Positions 14,449 to 21,400 of a DNA stretch of 24,838 nucleotides are shown here, piece by piece. Under the pieces are notes generated by a model. That model searched no databases. It saw only the letters and a list, made by a program, of their open reading frames with translations, and had not been told where the DNA came from. A program made the position numbers and the translations under genes. The first letter of the stretch is position 1. Each line of letters starts with the position of its first letter. Source of the DNA: DSWT01 sp035415725 (lineage in GTDB: Bacteria > Chloroflexota > Anaerolineae > B4-G1 > SLSP01); assembly GCA_035415725.1 (NCBI GenBank), contig DAOOGN010000066.1, positions 1 to 24,838 of the forward strand, read 5' to 3'.

Positions 14449-14979
14449 CTACTGGGCGAAGTTGCGCATCACCAGCGGCAGGAAGAGGTAGCGGTAAAAG
14501 CGGGTGGTGGCACTGTCGGAGATACTACCGGGGAGGATGACAGTACCATCCAGATGGCCGAGATAGGCGGTGTTGACGATGCCTTCGTCTATCAAACCTT
14601 GCAGCGTCTCTGGCCCCGGCACCTGAGCGGTGAAGACGAAGTCGAGGGATGTTTCTGCCGTAATACGGCCTGTCCACGTGATCGTGTCGCCGACGTTGAT
14701 CGCTCCGTTTTGTGTCACCCACCCGCCAAATGACAGCGCCGTAGGAAGAGTATCTGTCATGATCGCATTTTCAACGGTTTCGGTATAATCGTTTGTCAAT
14801 GTGATGGTGTAGGTTAACACGCCGGTGTAGGTAGGTTCGATGATCTGCGGTGATACGGCCTTGTTGATGGTTACAGGCCCGTTGGGCGCTGCCGGAGCCG
14901 CACTGATGCCGGCAACAAACAGGGCACACAGGATTACAACGAGGGCCGCGGTGATTAAGGTTCTCTGTGAAGTTTTCAT
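14449..14979 (-). CDS. Secreted DUF11-domain protein with LPLVMR tail
   Basis: 176 aa. Signal peptide about residues 1-28 (TLITAALVVILCALFVAGISA). One DUF11-type beta-sandwich repeat (about 37-150: INKAVSPQIIEPTYTGVLTY, ITLTNDYTETVENAIMTDTLP, NVGDTITWTGRI), the module common in bacterial surface proteins. The C-terminus is RYLFLPLVMRNFAQ, sharing L-P-L-V-M-R with the subtilase. Ribosome site AAGGAG lies within a duplicated 13-nt unit (14981-15006). With no enzyme motif, a structural or surface role is likely. It is upstream of and co-oriented with the subtilase but separated by a likely terminator. Confidence 0.85.
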   Translation of the reverse strand: MKTSQRTLITAALVVILCALFVAGISAAPAAPNGPVTINKAVSPQIIEPTYTGVLTYTITLTNDYTETVENAIMTDTLPTALSFGGWVTQNGAINVGDTITWTGRITAETSLDFVFTAQVPGPETLQGLIDEGIVNTAYLGHLDGTVILPGSISDSATTRFYRYLFLPLVMRNFAQ

Positions 14980-14980
14980 C

Positions 14981-15006
14981 TTGGTTTCTCCTTTTGGTTT
15001 CTCCTT
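14981..15006 (-). repeat. Tandem duplication containing the ribosome site
   Basis: TTGGTTTCTCCTT occurs twice head to tail (14981-14993, 14994-15006), so the minus-strand mRNA carries AAGGAG twice, 13 nt apart, before the DUF11 gene's ATG at 14979. Confidence 0.75.
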
Positions 15007-15251
15007 TGCTTGTTAATACTATGCTGCTGGATTTGTTGTGGTAATTCCCTTTCTAAAGCGGCTCATTTTTTTGTTCCATTCGACCTCCTTACCTAGTTGG
15101 TTAAAATGGCGCTTCCCCCTACGGGTCATGACAATCATAATTCTACATCTTTTACGTAAATTTTCAACTTTCCATTGAGTCGTGGGGCGAGAGCCAGCAG
15201 GGTATACGACAGATTATTGGAAAAGAGTCGCCAGTCATCTGGGAATGGCCC

Positions 15252-15284
15252 CTGAATGGCTGTGGCCGGTCTCCAGACCGAGCC
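15252..15284 (+). repeat. 33-bp dispersed palindromic repeat, copy 2
   Basis: It matches the reverse complement of 5933-5965 at 31 of 33 positions. CGGTC-TCCA-GACCG forms the core stem-loop. Confidence 0.65.
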
Positions 15285-15408
15285 ACCGTGTTCGTGATGA
15301 TGTGGAATTTGCCCTCTCGCTACAGCGCCATAGCTATATACTACCTCAAAAAACGAAATCCGGCAAGGGATGGGCAAACTTGTTCTGTAACTATGCAAAA
15401 TTCTGCTA

Positions 15409-15436
15409 TTGCTTTTTACCCTGACTATGCCATAAT
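15409..15436 (+). promoter_or_regulatory. Candidate promoter toward rlmH
   Basis: TTGCTT (15409-15414), 16 nt, CATAAT (15431-15436), preceded by TGC (extended -10). If used, the 134-bp repeat at 15448-15581 lies in the rlmH leader RNA. Confidence 0.45.
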
Positions 15437-15447
15437 GGTTTTTCCGG

Positions 15448-15581
15448 GACTTGGCGTGGTCATGGGAAAATAGCTTTAGTTTTCGCCACGGATGACACGG
15501 ATTGCACAGATTTTTTATACTTGGCGTGTACATCCGTGGCCGGTTTCTTATTTTAACCCCACGAAATCCTGAAGAACCGCC
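15448..15581 (+). repeat. 134-bp dispersed intergenic repeat, copy C
   Basis: It aligns over its whole length with 2704-2837, both exactly 134 nt. The near-identical blocks are GACTTGGCGTGGT at the start, 'atgacacggattgca' in the middle and 'acgaaatcctgaagaacc' at the end. Confidence 0.78.
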
Positions 15582-15712
15582 ATAATTCAAGCGTTGAGGA
15601 TGGACGCAGGTAAAGCGCAGGATGGTTCAGCACAGGTTGATACTTCGCTTCTGCTGGAAGCAGCGTGGGGAGAGATTCTCCTTCCCCTCGCAGGCGGGGG
15701 AAAAGAGAGGGT

Positions 15713-16192
15713 ATGAACGTGCGTCAGGCGGGGAAGATCATCATCGTTGCAGTAGGAAAATTGCACGACGAGTGGTGGACGGCGCAGCAAGACTATCTGG
15801 CGCGCTTGCGCCGCTACACCGATGTGACGCTGGTGGAGGTCAAAGACGCCGTAGGGCGCGGCGCGTCGGATGCTGTGGCAGTGCAACGCGAAGGAGAGGC
15901 GCTGCTCTCAGCCGCACAGGACGCGCGGCGTAGGATTGCGTTGTCGGTAACCGGCAAACAAATGGACAGCCCCGGGCTGGCAGTTTTTTTGCGCCAGCAA
16001 ATTGAGGTCTACGGCAGTCTGGCCTTCTTGATCGGGGGGCCGCTGGGACTGTCGCCGGCAGTCATCGCGGCTTGCCAGAACACCCTGTCGCTCTCGTCAT
16101 TCACGTTTCCGCACGAGATGGCGCGCGTCATTCTGTTGGAACAGTTGTACCGCGCGGCGACGATCATCAGTGGGGAAAAGTACCATAAATAG
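15713..16192 (+). CDS. rlmH: Ribosomal RNA large subunit methyltransferase H
   Basis: 159 aa from the ATG at 15713 (GAGAGG just upstream), matching the family's usual length; a GTG at 15719 is an alternative. RlmH is a SPOUT-class enzyme that N3-methylates pseudouridine 1915 in 23S rRNA helix 69 on whole ribosomes. Marks: KIIIVAVGKLHDEWW at the start, LSVTGKQMDSPGLAVFL, the knot motif FLIGGPLGLSPAVI (IGG-x-G binds AdoMet), LSLSSFTFPHEMARVILLEQLYRA and the YHK C-terminus that reaches the substrate. It stands alone, in a repeat-rich leader, and converges on hsp20. Confidence 0.95.
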   Translation: MNVRQAGKIIIVAVGKLHDEWWTAQQDYLARLRRYTDVTLVEVKDAVGRGASDAVAVQREGEALLSAAQDARRRIALSVTGKQMDSPGLAVFLRQQIEVYGSLAFLIGGPLGLSPAVIAACQNTLSLSSFTFPHEMARVILLEQLYRAATIISGEKYHK

Positions 16193-16196
16193 ACAA

Positions 16197-16227
16197 ACCT
16201 GACAGGTTTAAGAAAAACCTGTCAGGT
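16197..16227. terminator. Bidirectional terminator between rlmH and hsp20
   Basis: ACCTGACAGGTTT (16197-16209), loop AAGAA, AAACCTGTCAGGT (16215-16227): a perfect 13-bp stem between convergent genes. Confidence 0.82.
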
Positions 16228-16236
16228 CTGTTGTCG

Positions 16237-16734
16237 TTATGCCGTTTTAACGGCAATCTTTTGGCGGCACTGCCCTTCAGTAGCCTTCGGGAGGACGATG
16301 CTCAAGACCCCCTTCTTGAATGTGGCGTCGACAGCATCGGTTTTGACCTCGCATGGAATTGGAATAGAGCGCTTGAAGGAGCCATAAGAGCGTTCCATAC
16401 GATAGTAGTTCTTGCCCTTGTCCTCTTTTTCTTGCTGCTTTTCCCCGCTGATGGTCAGCATGTCGTTTGAAAGGGTCACTTCGATGTCTTTCTCATCCAG
16501 CCCAGGCAGTTCAACCAGGACTTTGATCTCCTTGTCGCTGTCGACGATATCGACTTGCGGGCTGAAGGCGTTCCACTCTGTTTCCCAGGCCGGAGCCAAT
16601 CCAAACCCACTGAAGAATTCGTCGAACATACGGTTCATGTCCTGTTCAAGAAGCGTCAATGGATGTTCTGCCTCCCGATTGACAGTGACTTTGTGTTCTT
16701 GACGCCGCCGCGGTATTAGATTCGTGATAGCCAT
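16237..16734 (-). CDS. Small heat-shock protein Hsp20, copy 1
   Basis: 165 aa, ATG with AGGAGGT. ATP-independent holdase chaperone that forms oligomers around unfolding proteins. Alpha-crystallin domain about residues 55-150: SPQVDIVDSDKEIKVLVELPG, DIEVTLSNDMLTISGEK, YYRMERSYGSFKRSIPIP, and the signature FKKGVLSIVLPKA. The C-terminal KIAVKTA supplies the I-x-I/V anchor. The N-terminal arm contains LLEQDMNRMFDEFF, typical of the Hsp18 class. It is last of three non-identical hsp20 genes; a 10-bp hairpin lies between it and copy 2. Confidence 0.93.
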   Translation of the reverse strand: MAITNLIPRRRQEHKVTVNREAEHPLTLLEQDMNRMFDEFFSGFGLAPAWETEWNAFSPQVDIVDSDKEIKVLVELPGLDEKDIEVTLSNDMLTISGEKQQEKEDKGKNYYRMERSYGSFKRSIPIPCEVKTDAVDATFKKGVLSIVLPKATEGQCRQKIAVKTA

Positions 16735-16794
16735 ATTCCACCTCCTTTGACCGTTTGATAGTCAGATTTACGTGCACGGATATGGATTGTGAGG

Positions 16795-16821
16795 ATTCAC
16801 AGGAACGTTTATCCTGTGAAT
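16795..16821. repeat. Inverted repeat between hsp20 copies 1 and 2
   Basis: ATTCACAGGA (16795-16804), loop ACGTTTA, TCCTGTGAAT (16812-16821). No U tract follows on the minus strand, so it is more likely an intergenic repeat or processing site than a terminator. Confidence 0.5.
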
Positions 16822-16850
16822 TCTGACCATCCTGTCTGAAAACTGTTTCC

Positions 16851-17261
16851 TTAGCCGGCTGCTATGGCGATCTTCCGTGTGGCCGGTTCCGCCTTGGGCA
16901 GATACAGACGCAGTACGCCGTCTTTCACCGTCGCTTCGATCTTGTTGCGGTCGATTTTGTTGGAGAGGGTGAAACTGCGCTGATAATCGCCCACGCGATA
17001 CTCGCCATAGGACAGCCCGTACCCTTCGGGATAGCTGGCTTCTACATAGCCGTTGATGGTGAGCACGTCGTCTTCCAGGGTGATGTCGAGCGATTTCTCG
17101 TCTACACCGGGCATGTCTGTCACCAGGACGATGGCCTCGTTAGTTTCGTAGATGTCGGCGCGGGGCACGAAGGCCAGCCGCGCGCGCGTGCGTTCGGCGC
17201 CGCTTTGAGCCACTTCCTGTTTTTCCGTCTTCTGAATGTTGAGTTCTTTCTCGTCAGCCAT
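16851..17261 (-). CDS. Small heat-shock protein Hsp20, copy 2 (divergent)
   Basis: 136 aa, ATG with AGGAGGTG. Alpha-crystallin domain about 33-125: PRADIYETNEAIVLVTDMPG, SLDITLEDDVLTINGYV, GDYQRSFTLSNKIDRNKIEA, VKDGVLRLYLPKAEPA. It ends RKIAIAAG (IAI anchor). The N-terminal arm is short and hydrophilic (DEKELNIQKTEKQEVAQ) and lacks the usual aromatic residues, so oligomer size and client range may differ from copies 1 and 3. About 58 nt separate it from copy 3. Confidence 0.92.
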   Translation of the reverse strand: MADEKELNIQKTEKQEVAQSGAERTRARLAFVPRADIYETNEAIVLVTDMPGVDEKSLDITLEDDVLTINGYVEASYPEGYGLSYGEYRVGDYQRSFTLSNKIDRNKIEATVKDGVLRLYLPKAEPATRKIAIAAG

Positions 17262-17319
17262 AAGACACCTCCTATATAGTCAAGTAGTCTTTTGTCGGAT
17301 AGTCAAGGTACTGTGCGCT

Positions 17320-17766
17320 TTACGCAGCCTTGACCGCGATCTTCCGCGGCTTATCGGCCTCGGCGCGCGGCAGGGTGATTTGCAACACCCCTTTTTCGTA
17401 CACCGCCTGCACGTTGCCGGCTTCGACGTTGAACGGCAGTTGGAAGGAGCGCGTGAATTTGCCATAGCCGCGTTCGCGGCGATGATAAACCTCGCCTTCG
17501 CCGAGTTCGAGGGGTTTGCGTTCACCGCTGAGGGTGAGCGTGTTCTCGACCACAGCGATATCCAGCTCCGCCGGATCAATGCCGGGCAGTTCGGCGGTGA
17601 TGACCGCGCCATTCTCGTTGGTCCATACATTCATGGCCGGATAACCAGGCGTGATCCGCGCTTCGGACAGCACCGGAAAGTTGGCGAAGACCTGATTCAT
17701 CTCGCGCCGCAGACGTTCCAGTTCGTCCCAGGGTGTGGTTGATCCCCAAAATGTTCTGTTTAACAT
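17320..17766 (-). CDS. Small heat-shock protein Hsp20, copy 3
   Basis: 148 aa, ATG with AAGGAGG. N-terminal arm MLNRTFWGSTTPWDELERLR; alpha-crystallin domain about 44-135: PAMNVWTNENGAVITAELPG, ELDIAVVENTLTLSGERK, YHRRERGYGKFTRSFQLPF, VYEKGVLQITLPRAEA. It ends KIAVKAA. First gene of the three on the minus strand, so the shared promoter should lie in 17767-17900. A TATAGT (17862-17857) is the only -10-like element I see, without a clear -35. Two small hairpins (17829-17846 and 17808-17822) lie in the leader. Confidence 0.93.
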   Translation of the reverse strand: MLNRTFWGSTTPWDELERLRREMNQVFANFPVLSEARITPGYPAMNVWTNENGAVITAELPGIDPAELDIAVVENTLTLSGERKPLELGEGEVYHRRERGYGKFTRSFQLPFNVEAGNVQAVYEKGVLQITLPRAEADKPRKIAVKAA

Positions 17767-17960
17767 ATTTATACCTCCTTATTAACCGATATGTGATTGG
17801 TTTATGTCCCCCAACTTGGGGGGTATGGCGAGCGTTATTCTGCTCGATACGCTCCTACTATAGCAAATGCGCATTAGAAATATGTAAGCAGAGCATTAAA
17901 GAGATATTAGAAAATGTTTAGAAAATCATTAGCAACGCTGCCGGCGGGTTACGTATGTTC

Positions 17961-18090
17961 CCTATGCCCGGTTTGGCGCGGATTTCGGTATGCCAGGTGC
18001 TTTTGAAGTATTTATTCAGGCTAGTCAACTTGGCAAAACAACTTATTCCCTGTGCCGGGTTTAGCATGGATTTTGGTATGCCTGGTGCTT
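17961..18090. repeat. Pair of 42-bp direct repeats
   Basis: 17961-18002 and 18049-18090 match at 35 of 42 positions without gaps, 88 nt apart. The best-conserved end is GGTATGCC-x-GGTGCTT. Seen in sequence; no function is known to me. Confidence 0.7.
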
Positions 18091-18369
18091 GTGGATGACG
18101 AGATATTCGTGTTTCCAGGTGCCCATCCCCCCTGCCCCCTTCTTCCCCGCTGGCGAAGAAAGCCGGTCTTTGCTAAGTTGGAGGCGCGTGGAGGTACCCT
18201 GTGCACGAGTGGTTGTTAAGGTATCGTGGCAGCTTTGTCCGGTTTTCTGGCGCTGGATTGGCTGTTGCTGGCGCTGCTGCTGCGCCTGGGGCTTTCGCTG
18301 GAAGGCAGTGTCGCGCCCGCGCGCCACATTGCAGGCTACGGTTCCCACCCCAGATTGAAGGGAAACAAA

Positions 18370-18398
18370 TTGTGGGGCGCGTGGAGTGCGCCCCACAA
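18370..18398 (-). terminator. Terminator of the macroglobulin gene
   Basis: TTGTGGGGCGC (18370-18380), 7-nt loop, GCGCCCCACAA (18388-18398): a perfect 11-bp stem, followed on the minus strand by ATTTGTTT. Confidence 0.8.
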
Positions 18399-18410
18399 CA
18401 TCCGATGCCT

Positions 18411-21400
18411 TTACTCGCCGATGGTCAGCAACCGTCCGTCGCTGCGCCCGAAGACCTCTGGGAAGTAGAATTCTTTGGCGACGGTGGGTAGCACGTGATA
18501 GTCGCCGGGCAACGTGGCGCGGAAGGTGTAGCTGTACTCGTAGGTGCCCGCCGGCAGCGAATCGGCGAAGAGCACGACCTTCTCGTCGCGCAATTCACTG
18601 CGGCTGTACCAACGCCACCACCACCACCAGCGCGACCCTTCGCGCCGCAGGGTGGGGGGTGTCGCCAGCAGGCTGGTCGTCGCCAGGCCGGTGTCGATGG
18701 CCTCGCCGCCCGCCGGGAGTGGGTCTTCCACCACCACGTAGTAGCGGTCGTGCGGCACGATGATCGTCAGATCCACACGGACCACGTCGCCCAGCTTCAC
18801 CTCGCGCACCTCCGGACATTCCAGATACGATTGCCCATTGGCTATTTGCTGATTGGCACATTCGGCTAACGTATACCGTCGCTGCACGATCATGCCCCGG
18901 TCGGCGGCTTCCACGTCCTCCACCGGCTGGTAGATTTCCAGGTGGGCGGTGTAGTAGAGACGCCCGTTGCCGTCGCTGCGGGCGATGGTGAGCGCGTTGG
19001 TCATGTCGGCAAGCAGGTCGGCGATGGGGATGACAGCGCGGGTGCTCTCGCGGATCGTCTCGCGCGTGGCGACGCCCTGCGCCTGCTCCCGGTCGTTGAG
19101 GAAGAAGGCGTAGTCGTAGTTGGCGTCGAGTTCGCCGGTTTCCACCATCCAGTCGGTGAGCGCGATCAACGCCCATGCCGTCTCTTGCGTGGTCTCCCAG
19201 ATGCCGGCGCGCCGCGCGACCATGAGCCAGCGCACGACGTTGGGCAGCAGCGCGTTCTGCGGGTCGAGCTTCACCAGCGTATCGAGCACGATGGCGGTGG
19301 AGCGAGTGTCGGTGTTCATCGCCCACCAGTCGTAGTCGGCCTCCTCCCAGTGCGCGCCGGTGGCGCTGAGGATGGCGGCGTTGTTCAGGTCGGAGAGGAG
19401 CGTGGCGAGGCGGGCGTCGCTCCGGTTGTTGAGCCAGAGGGCCTGCGCCAGATACGCGCGGGCGTAATAGCTCAACTTTTCGCGGTTCTCGTAGAGTTCA
19501 TCGAGCTTGGCTTGCGGCGCGGCGTTTCCTTCTGCCAGGACGTACAGAAGCCACGCTTGCTGATTCGCGTTGCGGAAATTTTTGTAGTCGCGCACTTCTT
19601 TGATTTGTGCTTGAAGGTAGGCGATGCCATTGTTGAGCACATCCTGCTTGACGCTGACGCCGCTCTGCTGCGCCTTGAGCAGGGCGAAGACGACGTAGGC
19701 GCTCACGTGGGGGTTGCTGTACTGCTCTTCGGCCTTGTACCACCAGCCCCACCCCCCGTCGGGGTTCTGTTGGAGGTACAGCTTGTTCAAGCCTTCGTCC
19801 ACCAGCCCGGGCAGGCGTTCGGCCAGCTCCTGATTCTCGATGCCCAGCGATTGCAGTGCATGGTACGTGAGCACGTTGGGCAAGAAGCGGCTGACGGTTT
19901 GCTCGGTACACTCGTATTCGTAGTGTTCCAGGTACTTCAACCCGTCCTGCATTCCGGCAGCGAGGCTGGGATCGAGCTGGACGGTCAGCGTGCCGCGCCG
20001 TTCGTCGAACTCCGGCGGCAACGCGATGGCTTCGGTGCGCGATCCGCCCTCGGTAAGCTGGCCCGCTGTCCCCACGATATCGGGCGTGGTGTAGCGGAAG
20101 ACCAGCAGTGAGCCGTCCGGCCCGGTGGTCAGACGTGGCTTGCTCGCATCGGCATATTCGCCCGAAACTGCGCTAAAAATGAGCTGCGTGTTGACCACGT
20201 CCTGCACCGTCACCCACCACGTCACCTTGCGCTCGCTGCGCGCGGGGACGACGATAGTCTGGCGCGGTGGCGTCTCGGTGTGGATGCCCACACCTTCGGC
20301 GCTGAGGCTGACTTCGACGGTGAGGTCTGCGCCGGTGTTGTTGCTGACGTTCGCCGCAAGCTGCGCGCGGTCATCGACGACGAAGAAGCGCGGCGCGACG
20401 GGGCGTACCAGCAGCGGCTTCGTGGCGAGCAATTCCGCCGTCCCTTCACCTACACGGGTGTCGGCGGTGAGGCCAACGGCGTGCAGCGTCCAGGTGGTGA
20501 GGTTGTCGGGCAAGGTAAGGGTGACGACGGCGCGGCCCTCGCGGTCGGTCACGAGGCGCGGATTCCAGTAGGCGGTGTCGGCGAATTCCTCGCGGATTTC
20601 TATGCCTTCTGGCGGCGCGACGTTGGCGGCGTATTTCCCCTCGGCCATAGGCGCCATGGTTGCCATAGGGGCGGCGGCGGGCATTTCCGCTGCTCCATCT
20701 GCGCCCAGCCCATACACTTCTCGTATCCCCGAGGCCTGCGCCAGACTGAGATCCAAATCTGCGGCAAGATCTTCGAGATAGCGGTTCACGGAGAGGCTGA
20801 GCGCGCTGCTGGTGTTCACTTGCAGCATCCGCCGGGCGTAAAAGCCCTGCACGATGTCGCTGCTGCGCGGTTTGAGGCTGAGCACGGCCTTGTCGATCAC
20901 GTCGAGCGAGAATTCCACGTTGGATGCCGGCTCACCGTTGGGCAGCGTCGCGCGGAGAGTGTAATCGACGGTTTCGCCGGGTTGCGCCTGTGCGACGTTA
21001 GTTTCAAGTTTCAAGTTCAGAGTTACAGGTTGCAGTTCCACGTCCAGAGGGAGCAGGCCCATTTTGAAGTCTGCCGGTTTGCCGTCTTGCTGCTTGTGGA
21101 TCAGCACGACGGAGACGTAGATGTTGGGGATGTCACCCGGAGTGATGGGCAGGTGGTAGATCGTGCTATTGCTTGTGAGACGGATGACCTCGTAGCGCCG
21201 GACGCTGGCGCGCTCGACGGTGATGAGGGCCAGGTGCTCACCCTCGAAGGGCGAGGGGATGAGGATTTCGGCGGTCTCGCCGACTTTGTAGGTATTCTTG
21301 TCGCTGATGAGGGAGATGCGGTCGTTGTTTTCGCGCCGCCAGGAGACGTAGTCCTTGCCGGATACCCAGATAAAGATGGAGGAGCGGATCCCTTCCTCAG

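Larger units (their letters stand above)
14980..15712. other. Long repeat-rich intergenic region
   Basis: 733 nt with no gene. In order it holds the duplicated ribosome site (14981-15006), a possible 8-codon leader ORF MEQKNEPL (15079-15053, minus, preceded by AAGGAGG), the 33-bp palindromic repeat (15252-15284), a promoter (15409-15436), a 134-bp repeat (15448-15581) and the rlmH ribosome site. Longer minus frames here are repeat translations. Confidence 0.6.
17767..18410. other. Non-coding region between hsp20 and the macroglobulin gene
   Basis: 644 nt without a supported gene. It holds the hsp20 leader hairpins, an A/T-rich segment (17870-17935), the 42-bp direct repeats at 17961 and 18049, a GC-rich stretch 18120-18350 whose open frames lack ribosome sites, and the macroglobulin terminator. 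The + frames at 18201-18490 run into the terminator and the antisense of the large gene and look spurious. Confidence 0.55.

Noticed and set aside
15135..15590. Minus-strand 151-aa open frame
   Set aside because: It is a translation of the 134-bp repeat and its flank, with the telltale N-P-C-H-P-W string. It has no ribosome site and no domain.
17767..17850. RNA thermometer ahead of hsp20
   Set aside because: The hairpins seen do not pair with the AAGGAGG ribosome site, so ROSE or fourU-type control is not supported.
18201..18491. Plus-strand small hydrophobic ORFs
   Set aside because: No ribosome sites. They run through the macroglobulin terminator and into its antisense, and the two overlapping frames look equally good.
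19498..19911. Arg/Ala-rich shadow frames across the macroglobulin gene
   Set aside because: They are alternative-frame shadows of a gene with clear domains and motifs.
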